A stretch of DNA of 52,990 nucleotides from Streptomyces sp. 15-116A (GTDB taxonomy: Bacteria; Actinomycetota; Actinomycetes; Streptomycetales; Streptomycetaceae), in the NCBI RefSeq assembly GCF_025290915.1, contig NZ_JAOCQE010000016.1, positions 1 to 52,990 of the forward strand. Reading direction: 5' to 3'. The position numbers were made by a program, and so were the translations under genes. The notes below the pieces were generated by a model. The model did not search any database, was not told the DNA's origin, and worked only from the letters and a program-made list of their open reading frames with translations. Shown here one piece after another: positions 34,451 to 42,058 of this stretch (its first letter is position 1; every line of letters begins with the position of its first letter).

Positions 34451-34932
34451 ACCAGTCCCGTTTGGCCCGCTCATCATCTGCCACCCCACCTCGCTCGTGT
34501 CGCACACCAATGTACTGCTGGGGGAAGCCTCACCCCGCATCCGGGGTTCCACCAGTAGCCCGCCGTGATCCTAGTCGCGAGCCGAGATCCACTCTTTGAA
34601 TCACTCGAACGCGTGGTGTCGCAAGCCATTTACCGAATGAATGTTCTATATCGCGCGCTCACGCGCAAGCCGCATGCCGAAAGATCCGTTTCGCGACTGG
34701 GAAGACGGGCAGCTGTGCGGCCAAATGTCCTCCCTGGCTGGGCTTTTAGCCTGATGGTGCTCCTGTTGTCAGTGGCCCCGATTAGGGTGGTCCGAACGCC
34801 GCAACGTCGCAGTGTCTGCACGTTGAAGCGCTGCTTGGTGTGCGTCGAGCTGGGGGAGGAACTTCACGATGCTGGTCGGTTCTGTGGGGGCGGCTCACGG
34901 CTTGCCGTCAGCCGCATCGGTCAGGTGAGGCT
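34451..34932. promoter_or_regulatory. Divergent promoter region between sspA and the helicase operon
   Basis: These 482 bp separate two divergent operons. The central part (about 34570-34670) is locally A+T-rich for this genome and contains TTCTATAT at 34643-34650 and an inverted repeat GCGCG-CTCA-CGCGC at 34652-34665. No convincing gene is seen; short frames here lack codon bias. Both modification and effector operons are probably controlled from here. Confidence 0.5.
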
Positions 34933-36558
34933 GTGACGACTTGGTCACCGGGAATGCCCTTCGAGGCAGTCCTGGCAAACGCCCCCATGGACTACATACG
35001 TCGGCACCTCGGCGATGAGCTGTGCGGCCTCCTGGACCTCATCGAGGGAGGCCGGGCGGGTGATGAGCGGTTGCGAGCCGTCGCCGCGATCGCGATCGAC
35101 GCCGAGCTCCTGGTGGCAGACGAGGACGAGCGCGCCGTACTGCTCGGCCTTGTTCCCGGTCCCAAGCAGGCGGAACTGGCCCAACGGCTCGGGGCGCTGG
35201 GCGACGAGCAACCGCTGGAGTACCTGCACACGCTGAAGTGGACGCCTGACGAACGCCGGGAGCTTCTGGAGTTCTTCGGCTTCACGGTAGAGCGCGCACA
35301 GCCTCAAGTCCCCGCCTACAAGCGGGAGACAGCACCCGACTACGCCCTATTCCCCCATCAGCTCCGCGCGGCACGCCGGACCAAGGAGCTGCTGTACGAC
35401 GGCCCCCGCCGGGCCGTGCTGCACCTGCCGACGGGCGTTGGCAAGACACGGACCGGCATGAGCATGATCTGTGACCACCTGCGACAGTACGGGCCGACCC
35501 TGGTGGTGTGGCTGGCCCACGGGCAGGAACTGCTGGAGCAGGCCGCGGCCGAGTTCGAGCGCGCCTGGAGCAAGGTCGGCGACCGCCCCCTGCCGGTTCT
35601 CCGTGCGTGGGGCGCCGTTTCCCCGGGCCTTGCGGACGTGACCGATGGGCTGGTCGTCCTTGGGCTGGAGAAGGCCGTCTCAACCGCCAAGTCGGACCCG
35701 CAGTTCCTGCGCACCCTGGCCGCCCGCACCACTCTGACCGTGTTCGACGAGGCACATCAGATCATCGCCCCCACGTTTCAGGGCGTAGTGGATGACCTGA
35801 CGGTACGCCATGACTCCAGTCTGCTGGGCCTCACCGCGACCCCGGGCCGCACGTGGGCGGACATCGCCAAGGACGAGGAACTGGCAGACTTCTTCTCCCG
35901 CCAGAAGGTCATGCTGGAGATCGAGGGCTACACGAACCCCGTGACAGCCCTCATCGACCAGGGCTACCTGGCCAAACCGATCATGCGCACGGTGGCCGCG
36001 GAAGCCGGCATGCACCTGTCCGCCCGGGATCAGCAGAACCTGGCGCGAGCGTTCGAGATCCCGGACAGCCTCATCGCTGAGCTCGCGAAAGACGAGCAGT
36101 GGAACCTCAAGGTTGTCCAGACAATCATGGAGCTGCTTGAGAAGCAGCACCGCCGCATCCTCGTGTTCGCGGCATCGGTGCAGCACTGCCGACTCATCGC
36201 CTCCGTGCTGTCCGCGGCTGGCCTCGACGCGGTATTCGTGACCGGCGAGTCCTCGCCGCGGCACCGAAGCGACGCTATCCGTCGTTTCAAGAGCGCGGCG
36301 CGGCGCCCGATGATCCTGTGCAACTTCGGAGTCCTGACCACGGGCTTCGACGCACCGGCGGCCAGCGCCGCCGTCATCGCCCGGCCGACCAAGTCCCTCG
36401 TGCTCTACAGCCAGATGGTCGGCCGGGTCATCCGCGGCCCCAAGGCCGGCGGCACTGAAACATGCGAGATCGTCACCGTCGTCGACCCGGAGCTCCCCGG
36501 GTTCGGCGACGTCGCCGAAGCATTCACCAACTGGGAAGATGTATGGGAGACAGCGTGA
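34933..36558 (+). CDS. sspF: DEAH-box superfamily 2 helicase, probable SspF
   Basis: 541 residues from GTG 34933; ATG 34954 is an alternative. Helicase motifs: PTGVGKT (166-172), DEAH (272-275), GLTATPGR (motif III) and QMVGRVIRG (motif VI, 494-502). The N-terminal 130 residues are helical and carry no recognised domain. It starts a three-gene operon with GTGA overlaps, divergent from sspABCD. The SspFGH module is described as a second type of effector that damages DNA lacking phosphorothioates. I assign this helicase to SspF by operon order and context; I have not verified which published subunit has the helicase fold. Confidence 0.75.
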   Translation: MTTWSPGMPFEAVLANAPMDYIRRHLGDELCGLLDLIEGGRAGDERLRAVAAIAIDAELLVADEDERAVLLGLVPGPKQAELAQRLGALGDEQPLEYLHTLKWTPDERRELLEFFGFTVERAQPQVPAYKRETAPDYALFPHQLRAARRTKELLYDGPRRAVLHLPTGVGKTRTGMSMICDHLRQYGPTLVVWLAHGQELLEQAAAEFERAWSKVGDRPLPVLRAWGAVSPGLADVTDGLVVLGLEKAVSTAKSDPQFLRTLAARTTLTVFDEAHQIIAPTFQGVVDDLTVRHDSSLLGLTATPGRTWADIAKDEELADFFSRQKVMLEIEGYTNPVTALIDQGYLAKPIMRTVAAEAGMHLSARDQQNLARAFEIPDSLIAELAKDEQWNLKVVQTIMELLEKQHRRILVFAASVQHCRLIASVLSAAGLDAVFVTGESSPRHRSDAIRRFKSAARRPMILCNFGVLTTGFDAPAASAAVIARPTKSLVLYSQMVGRVIRGPKAGGTETCEIVTVVDPELPGFGDVAEAFTNWEDVWETA

Positions 36559-38435
36559 CCGGCGAAGGAAACAACTACCGGATCGTCAGCCCTTCGCTGA
36601 CCGTCAAGGCCATGCGCGACAGCGGCTACAAGAACACCGCCTACGCGCTCGCCGAGCTGATCGACAACAGCATCGACGCGGAAGCCACGCTGGTTCAGGT
36701 CTTCGCTTGCGAGAGCCCCATCGAAGGTGCCGCCCAGACCAGGTACCGAGTGGACAAGATCGCAGTCCTCGACGACGGCAAGGGCATGGACAGCGAACTG
36801 CTGCGCCGCGCTCTGAAATACGGAGACGGGCTCGGAGACGACCGCACCCGAATCGGCCGCTTCGGCATGGGCCTGCCCAACTCCAGCATGTCCCAGTGCA
36901 CCAAGGTCGAGGTCTGGTCATGGAAGAACGGCGCTGCAAACGCTCTGTACACCTACCTTGACCTGGAAGAGATCACCAAGGGGCAGGATGAAGTTCCCAC
37001 CCCTGTTCCCCGCCGTGTGCCGGAGTATTGGGACGACCTCAGCGAGGTACCCCTGGGCACCAGCGGCACCCTCGTCGTCTGGACGAACCTGGACCGCGTC
37101 AAGTGGCACAGTGCCGGCGCCACCCTGCGCAACACCGCCGAACTGATCGGCCGTGTGTACCGGCACTACCTGAACGACGGCTCCGTGGACATCAAGATGG
37201 CGCCCGTTCGCGACGGGAAGGTCCTCGAAGGAAACAACGGCGCCTACTACGCCGAGCCCAATGACCCTCTGTACCTCATGGCGAAGACCGGAACGCCCGC
37301 GCCGTTCAGCAGTAGCCCCATGTTCGAGCCCTTCCCCATGGGCAACGAGGCGGAGCCGGGGGTCTACCGCTATCCCATCACGGTCGATGGCACACAGCAC
37401 ACCGTAACGGTGCGCGCATCCATCGCCCGGCCTGAAGCCCGCCGTTCCGATGTCCCCGGCCATCCGTGGCCCGACGATGCCAACCCGAACCGGGACCCTG
37501 GTGCTCAGAAGTGGGGGCAGCACGCCCGTCGGAACATCGGCGTCTCGCTGGTCCGAAAGGGTCGCGAGCTCGACCTCGATACCTCGTGGGCGATCGGTTA
37601 CGACCCCGTGGAGCGGTGGTGGGGCGTCGAGGTGGACTTCCCGCCCGAGCTCGACGAGGTGTTCGGGGTCACGAACAATAAGCAGACCGCCGTCGTGTTC
37701 TCGTCACTCGCCGACTTCGATTGGTCGGCTGAGCAGGACCCCGACGAGACGCCCAAGCAGTTCAAGGACCGTTTGCGGGAACTCGGCGACCCCCGGCTGC
37801 CGCTGATCGACCTCGCCCAGTACCTCAAGGGCCTCCTGGGCAAGATGCGCAAGAAGCTGAGGCAGCAGACGCTGGGCGGCCGGAAGGGCAAGAAGCGGTA
37901 CGACCAGGACGTCACCTCCAAGGCCACGGACGCCGTCAAGCGCCGGCAGGAGGACGGGTACACCGGTACGACCGACCTCCTCGCCGAGGAGGCGACGGAA
38001 GCCGACAAGCGCCAGGAGCAGCTGACCGCGCTGACCGAGCGACACCACGTCGACGAGGACACCGCCCAGACCCTGGTCGACGAGGCCCTGGAGAACGACT
38101 GGCGCGTCCGCTGGATCTCCAGCCCCCAGGACTCATCCGCCTTCTTCAACATCGACCTGCTCGCCGGCATGCTCCAGGTGTCGTTCAACACGGAACACCC
38201 CCTGCACAGCAAGCTGATGGCCGTTCTTGAGGACGTGCCTGAGGACGCGAACGACGCAGAGCTCCGCCAGCGGCTCGCCCGCGCCACCGAGACCTTCAAG
38301 CTGCTCATCTTCTCCTGGGCACGGATGGAGGACGAGATCCCCAATAAGAAGGCGCGCCGGGTCATCGCGGATGCCCGAAGCGACTGGGGCCGGTACGCCC
38401 GTGACTTCATCGAGGACGGGAGCGAAGAGGAGTGA
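36555..38435 (+). CDS. sspG: GHKL-type ATPase, probable SspG
   Basis: About 626 residues from GTG 36555 (GTGA overlap with the helicase stop, GGGAGA just upstream); ATG 36543 is four codons earlier. The N-terminus is a histidine-kinase/Hsp90/MutL-type ATP site: ELIDNSIDA (34-42), DDGKGM (73-78) and GRFGMGLPNSS (101-111). No kinase or MutL C-terminal domain is seen. The C-terminal half is charged and helical (KRRQEDGY, EEATEADKRQEQLTALTERH). Such ATPases act as clamps or switches in DNA-processing complexes. It overlaps the PLD gene by 4 bp, so the three products likely form one complex. Confidence 0.75.
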   Translation: MTGEGNNYRIVSPSLTVKAMRDSGYKNTAYALAELIDNSIDAEATLVQVFACESPIEGAAQTRYRVDKIAVLDDGKGMDSELLRRALKYGDGLGDDRTRIGRFGMGLPNSSMSQCTKVEVWSWKNGAANALYTYLDLEEITKGQDEVPTPVPRRVPEYWDDLSEVPLGTSGTLVVWTNLDRVKWHSAGATLRNTAELIGRVYRHYLNDGSVDIKMAPVRDGKVLEGNNGAYYAEPNDPLYLMAKTGTPAPFSSSPMFEPFPMGNEAEPGVYRYPITVDGTQHTVTVRASIARPEARRSDVPGHPWPDDANPNRDPGAQKWGQHARRNIGVSLVRKGRELDLDTSWAIGYDPVERWWGVEVDFPPELDEVFGVTNNKQTAVVFSSLADFDWSAEQDPDETPKQFKDRLRELGDPRLPLIDLAQYLKGLLGKMRKKLRQQTLGGRKGKKRYDQDVTSKATDAVKRRQEDGYTGTTDLLAEEATEADKRQEQLTALTERHHVDEDTAQTLVDEALENDWRVRWISSPQDSSAFFNIDLLAGMLQVSFNTEHPLHSKLMAVLEDVPEDANDAELRQRLARATETFKLLIFSWARMEDEIPNKKARRVIADARSDWGRYARDFIEDGSEEE

Positions 38436-39328
38436 CGCAGCCGGACCATGTCTGGCAGCAGATCGCAGACATGATGGAGGGTGCCGGCGAGGAGGTGGTC
38501 ATCATCGCCCCTTTCATCAAGAAGGCGATCTTCGAGGAGACCATCTCCGCTGTGCCCTCCTCCGTCCAGAAGATCACGTGTGTCACGCGCTGGACCCCGG
38601 CGGAGGTAGCCGCCGGGGTCTCAGACCCGGAGATCATCGAAGCTGCCCAGAGCGACGAACGCATTTCCATTGCCTTGTGTCCGTCCCTCCACGCCAAGCT
38701 CTACCGTGCCGACGGCCGCTGTCTCGTCGGCTCTGCCAACCTGACTGGCAAAGCCACTGGACGCGTGCCGAACGCCAACGTGGAACTCCTGCTGGAGGTG
38801 CCGATCGACCACCCCGAAGTACAGCGCGTCCTCGGCGAGATCAACACCCGCTCGATCATAGCCACATCCCACACGGCAGCCCTCATACGGCAGCAGGCAG
38901 AACTCCTGAGAAGCGAGCGCGTCACTCCGCCATCTGAGGACGAAGCAGCCCCGTATTGGTTCCCGGAGACAAGAAGACCGGCGAACGTCTACGCCCTTTA
39001 CAGCGGGCGACAGAGATTCACCTCGCTGGTCGAGGCCGGCATCGTACGAGACCTGGCCAGGCTCGATGTTCCCGCTGGCCTCCCGGAGGACGCCTTCAAC
39101 AGGGAGGTCGAGGGCCGCCTGCATGCGATTCCGGAACTCGGTCAGCTGACCACAGAGCAGCGTCTCAGCAACATCGAGCTCCAGCGGGCCATCGCCGAAC
39201 GGACAGGTGACACAGAAGAACAGGCGCGCAGGACGGCCGAGACGCTCGCGGCCTGGCTCCAGCACTTCGGCCGGTACTACACCGAAGTGGGGTCGTGGGA
39301 GCTGCGACCCGGCATAGAGCACGCCTAA
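38432..39328 (+). CDS. sspH: PLD-superfamily nuclease-like protein, probable SspH
   Basis: 298 residues starting at GTG 38432 (GTGA overlap, GAGGAG upstream). One phospholipase-D-type motif is present: HAKLYRADGRCLVGSANLTG, with His87, Lys89 and Asn103. A single HKD motif means the active site would form in a dimer, as in small PLD nucleases. The C-terminal half is helical. It is the probable DNA-cleaving subunit of the effector, with the helicase and GHKL ATPase supplying access and control (inference). The operon appears to end here; the next gene is 70 bp downstream. Confidence 0.75.
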   Translation: MTQPDHVWQQIADMMEGAGEEVVIIAPFIKKAIFEETISAVPSSVQKITCVTRWTPAEVAAGVSDPEIIEAAQSDERISIALCPSLHAKLYRADGRCLVGSANLTGKATGRVPNANVELLLEVPIDHPEVQRVLGEINTRSIIATSHTAALIRQQAELLRSERVTPPSEDEAAPYWFPETRRPANVYALYSGRQRFTSLVEAGIVRDLARLDVPAGLPEDAFNREVEGRLHAIPELGQLTTEQRLSNIELQRAIAERTGDTEEQARRTAETLAAWLQHFGRYYTEVGSWELRPGIEHA

Positions 39329-39398
39329 GATCACAGCCACGGCGTGGCCAGCACACCGCCGACGAACACGAGCACAGGGTGATGGGGAAGGCCGTCTC

Positions 39399-40046
39399 AT
39401 GGCAGAGGTACGCGTCCCGTTCCTCCTCGGGCACGCCGAGATCGCCTTCCTCTTCCACGTTGAGCGGCAGACATCCCAGAGATGGCGTACAGCCGGCACG
39501 CTCGCCGAGCCCGATCTGATCGCATCCGGCAATCCATACTGGCTGCTGAGCACGGCCATGCGACTCGACGGCGAAGGCGACCGCATCGCCGACCGGGAAC
39601 GGCTAGCGACCTACAAGGCCGGTGTCCCCCATGGTTACGACCCAGAGGGCAAGGAGAACCTCCCGGTCGTCGTCGGTATCCAGGAAGCAGCACGCGTGCT
39701 CGGCCAGAACGCTCAGACCATCTCTCGGTGGCGGAACCGGCACAAGATCGCCCAGGCCGACCTGCTCGTCTCCGGCTCGCCGCTCTGGCTCCTTGAAACG
39801 ATCCTGGACGACGCGCGGCAGCGGCAGCGAACCGTCGTGGCCTCCGAAGTCGCCGCGCTCCGTGCAGGACAGCGCACTCCTCAGAAGCCCCGTGGCCGAA
39901 GGCCGAGCGCCCCGGAGGCAAGTCCGCCGCGACAGCCACCGCCTGCCGCACAGACGTTCACCAGCGATAACCACAGCGCCGCAGCTGAGTTTCTGGCGTC
40001 CGTTCTGGCCCAGGGATACTCCGTCACCATCAAGCCCCGGCGATAA
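39399..40046 (+). CDS. DNA-binding protein with two tandem helix-turn-helix repeats
   Basis: 215 residues starting at ATG 39399. Two internal repeats, about residues 9-52 and 91-135, have the same plan: a helix (GHAEIAFLFHV / GIQEAARVLGQ), a recognition helix with RW (TSQRWRTAGTL / TISRWRNRHKI), an acidic stretch, and GNPYWLLST / GSPLWLLET. This is a MerR- or excisionase-like fold duplicated in one chain, so it can bind two half-sites. The C-terminus is a basic Pro/Arg linker and a short helical end. It sits just after the helicase-PLD operon and is a natural candidate regulator of the defence locus. Confidence 0.65.
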   Translation: MAEVRVPFLLGHAEIAFLFHVERQTSQRWRTAGTLAEPDLIASGNPYWLLSTAMRLDGEGDRIADRERLATYKAGVPHGYDPEGKENLPVVVGIQEAARVLGQNAQTISRWRNRHKIAQADLLVSGSPLWLLETILDDARQRQRTVVASEVAALRAGQRTPQKPRGRRPSAPEASPPRQPPPAAQTFTSDNHSAAAEFLASVLAQGYSVTIKPRR

Positions 40047-40106
40047 CTCATCACCACGGCCCATGGCAGCCCACGCCCCCGTTTAACTCGATGTTCGCCG
40101 ACAGCA

Positions 40107-40155
40107 GTGAGAGAAACACTTGCCTCTATCAGAGATCATCCATAGTGTCTCTCAT
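40107..40155. promoter_or_regulatory. Imperfect inverted repeat around the start of the second PP-loop gene
   Basis: GTGAGAGAAACACT (40107-40120) and AGTGTCTCTCAT (40144-40155) are inverted copies apart from an AA insertion, separated by 23 bases. They straddle TTG 40120 and end directly before ATG 40156. The position suits an operator or a leader hairpin that could hide the start. Confidence 0.4.
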
Positions 40156-41043
40156 ATGTCGATCTTGCAGCGCACCCACGGAGCCCATGACGCTAACCCC
40201 ACCGACTCCGCCCCACAGACCGCTTCCTGCCAGCCCGACCCCATGAAGGTCGTCTCCTACGGAGGCGGCGTGCAATCGACGGCACTACTGGTGCTGGCGG
40301 CCCGTAGGGAGATCGACTTCGAGACCTTCCTCTTCGCCAACGTGGGCGATGACAGCGAACACCCGGCAACACTCGCCTACGTTCGTGAGGTCGCCATGCC
40401 GTACGCCGCCCGGGCGGGCCTCGATGTCCAAGAGCTCAGGCGGCGCCGACGTGATGGAACGAGCGAGACGCTCATGCAGCGCTTGCACCGGCCGGCCACG
40501 AGGTCGATCCCTATCCCAGTTCGCATGGCGAACGGGGCTCCGGGCCGACGCAACTGCACGGCAGACTTCAAGATCAAGGTGATTGGACGGTGGCTCCGAG
40601 AGCACGGAGCCACCGCGGAGCATCCGGCTGCGGTGGGTATCGGAATATCGCTCGACGAGATCCACCGCGCCAACCGGCGTCGGCGAGAGCCTCACGAGAT
40701 CATCGAGTACCCGCTTCTCGATCTCGGACTCCGCAGGACCGACTGTGAGCGCCTCATCACGGAGGCGGGCCTCCCAGTGCCGCCGAAAAGCTCCTGCTTC
40801 TTCTGCCCCTTCCGCACTGTCGACGCTTGGCGGCACCAGCGCAGGCACGAACCCGACCTGTTCGCCCTCTCGGTGGAGCTCGAAGAGACCATCAACGAAC
40901 GCCGGGCTGCACTCGGACGTGATGCCGTTTACCTCACGAGGTACGGCCGCCCGCTTGCGCAGGCGATCCCTGAAGAGGGCTTGCCGAGCTGTGACGCCGA
41001 CGACGGGGACGGTTCATGCGACTCCGGCTGGTGCATGACCTGA
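40120..41043 (+). CDS. Second PP-loop (PAPS-reductase-like) protein
   Basis: Up to 307 residues. The PP-loop SYGGGVQSTA follows MKVV, so the conserved domain starts at about 40243; TTG 40120 and ATG 40156 would add a non-conserved leader. Cysteine sites: NCTADFKI, SSCFFCPF and a C-terminal CDSGWCMT, with additional Cys nearby. This is a sulfur- or adenylation-type fold seen on actinobacterial plasmids and phages. It differs from sspD in the loop (GGGVQST versus SGGKDSS). It may support phosphorothioation or tRNA/nucleotide thiolation, or serve an unrelated role; the function is not known. A strong terminator follows. Confidence 0.7.
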   Translation: MPLSEIIHSVSHMSILQRTHGAHDANPTDSAPQTASCQPDPMKVVSYGGGVQSTALLVLAARREIDFETFLFANVGDDSEHPATLAYVREVAMPYAARAGLDVQELRRRRRDGTSETLMQRLHRPATRSIPIPVRMANGAPGRRNCTADFKIKVIGRWLREHGATAEHPAAVGIGISLDEIHRANRRRREPHEIIEYPLLDLGLRRTDCERLITEAGLPVPPKSSCFFCPFRTVDAWRHQRRHEPDLFALSVELEETINERRAALGRDAVYLTRYGRPLAQAIPEEGLPSCDADDGDGSCDSGWCMT

Positions 41044-41055
41044 GTCAAAGGGTAC

Positions 41056-41091
41056 GGCCGGGGACGGAAGCTGATCCTTCCGTCCCCGGCC
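41056..41091 (+). terminator. Strong terminator hairpin
   Basis: Fourteen-base perfect arms (41056-41069 and 41078-41091, core GGCCGGGGACGGAA) with an 8-base loop, 13 bp after the stop of the PP-loop gene. It also lies between convergent genes. Confidence 0.8.
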
Positions 41092-41139
41092 TTCGCTTCG
41101 CACCAACGAAAGAACCGCCGGTCGGGTCGGATCCCTAGG

Positions 41140-41988
41140 TCAGAGCTCCGGCGGCTCGCCAGGCTCAAGGTGGAGAACCGCAAGGTATTCGCTGTAGGGC
41201 ATCTCTTCATCCACCCACTTACTGCCGTCAGCGCCATCTGGGATCAACCTGCCGTCGAAGAGGTACTTGTCCTCATCGAGAAGCACAACACCCCCCTCTT
41301 CCAGGGCTGCAGCCAGCAGAACCTGTATGCCCAGCATGACGGCCGTGGTCGCTTCCCTGGCAGCACAGATTTCCTCGTGACCAGCAGCGTGGATCTTCGC
41401 ATCCACATCGTCGATCGGCTCCGGAACTCCTACGAGCCCGTGCACCGTCTGACGGTGCAGAGCAATCGCCGCGGCGACACCGGATGCGACGGACCCAGCG
41501 ATATCGGCGGGGTGATTGTGCACGTGGGCTGTGAGGTGCTCAGCGACCGCGCGTGAGTGCAATGGCCAGACGTCGGTGCGGTGAGAGAGCTGGCGCTCCG
41601 CCCTCTCGATGGCGGCAACGGGCTGCGAGCAGTCCGCGTACAGCACTCTGACGAATCCTTCGAGCGCCGCCCGAACGTAGCCGAGCCGCACGAGGTGCAG
41701 CTGCCACTCCTCCATCATCTCCGACCAGACGAGGTCGAAGTCGCCGCCGGCGGCGCACATGCCCCCATCGTCGTACGACATATCAAGAGTCACCGTACGC
41801 AGCCCCTGGGCAAGGCGGAGCCACCTGTAAGCGTTCTCCCAACTGGCTTGCTCCGCGGCCCCACCGCCCGAGGCATGCTCCACCCAGTCGGTGAGTTCAC
41901 GGACGTGGTCCTCCGGCGCAGCAAGCCCGAGTGTGGGCACGGTGCGGTACGAGGGCAGGCAGGGGCCCTCCGTGTGAGTGGTGGTCAT
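41140..41988 (-). CDS. Unknown soluble protein
   Basis: 282 residues starting at ATG 41988. It is mostly helical, with an N-terminal region that includes DHVRELTDWVEHASGG, a Trp/acidic middle (VWSEMMEEWQLHLVRLGYV) and a C-terminal beta part (EEGGVVLLDEDKYLFDGRLI). It contains no catalytic motif I recognise. It lies 70 bp downstream of the phosphorothioation-associated methyltransferase on the same strand, so the two probably share a transcript. Function unknown. Confidence 0.6.
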   Translation of the reverse strand: MTTTHTEGPCLPSYRTVPTLGLAAPEDHVRELTDWVEHASGGGAAEQASWENAYRWLRLAQGLRTVTLDMSYDDGGMCAAGGDFDLVWSEMMEEWQLHLVRLGYVRAALEGFVRVLYADCSQPVAAIERAERQLSHRTDVWPLHSRAVAEHLTAHVHNHPADIAGSVASGVAAAIALHRQTVHGLVGVPEPIDDVDAKIHAAGHEEICAAREATTAVMLGIQVLLAAALEEGGVVLLDEDKYLFDGRLIPDGADGSKWVDEEMPYSEYLAVLHLEPGEPPEL

Positions 41989-42058
41989 ATGCGGAGCGTC
42001 TCATGTCCCACTGACAACGGGGACCGAGCCGTGCGCCATTCTGGCCAATGCGGCGGCT

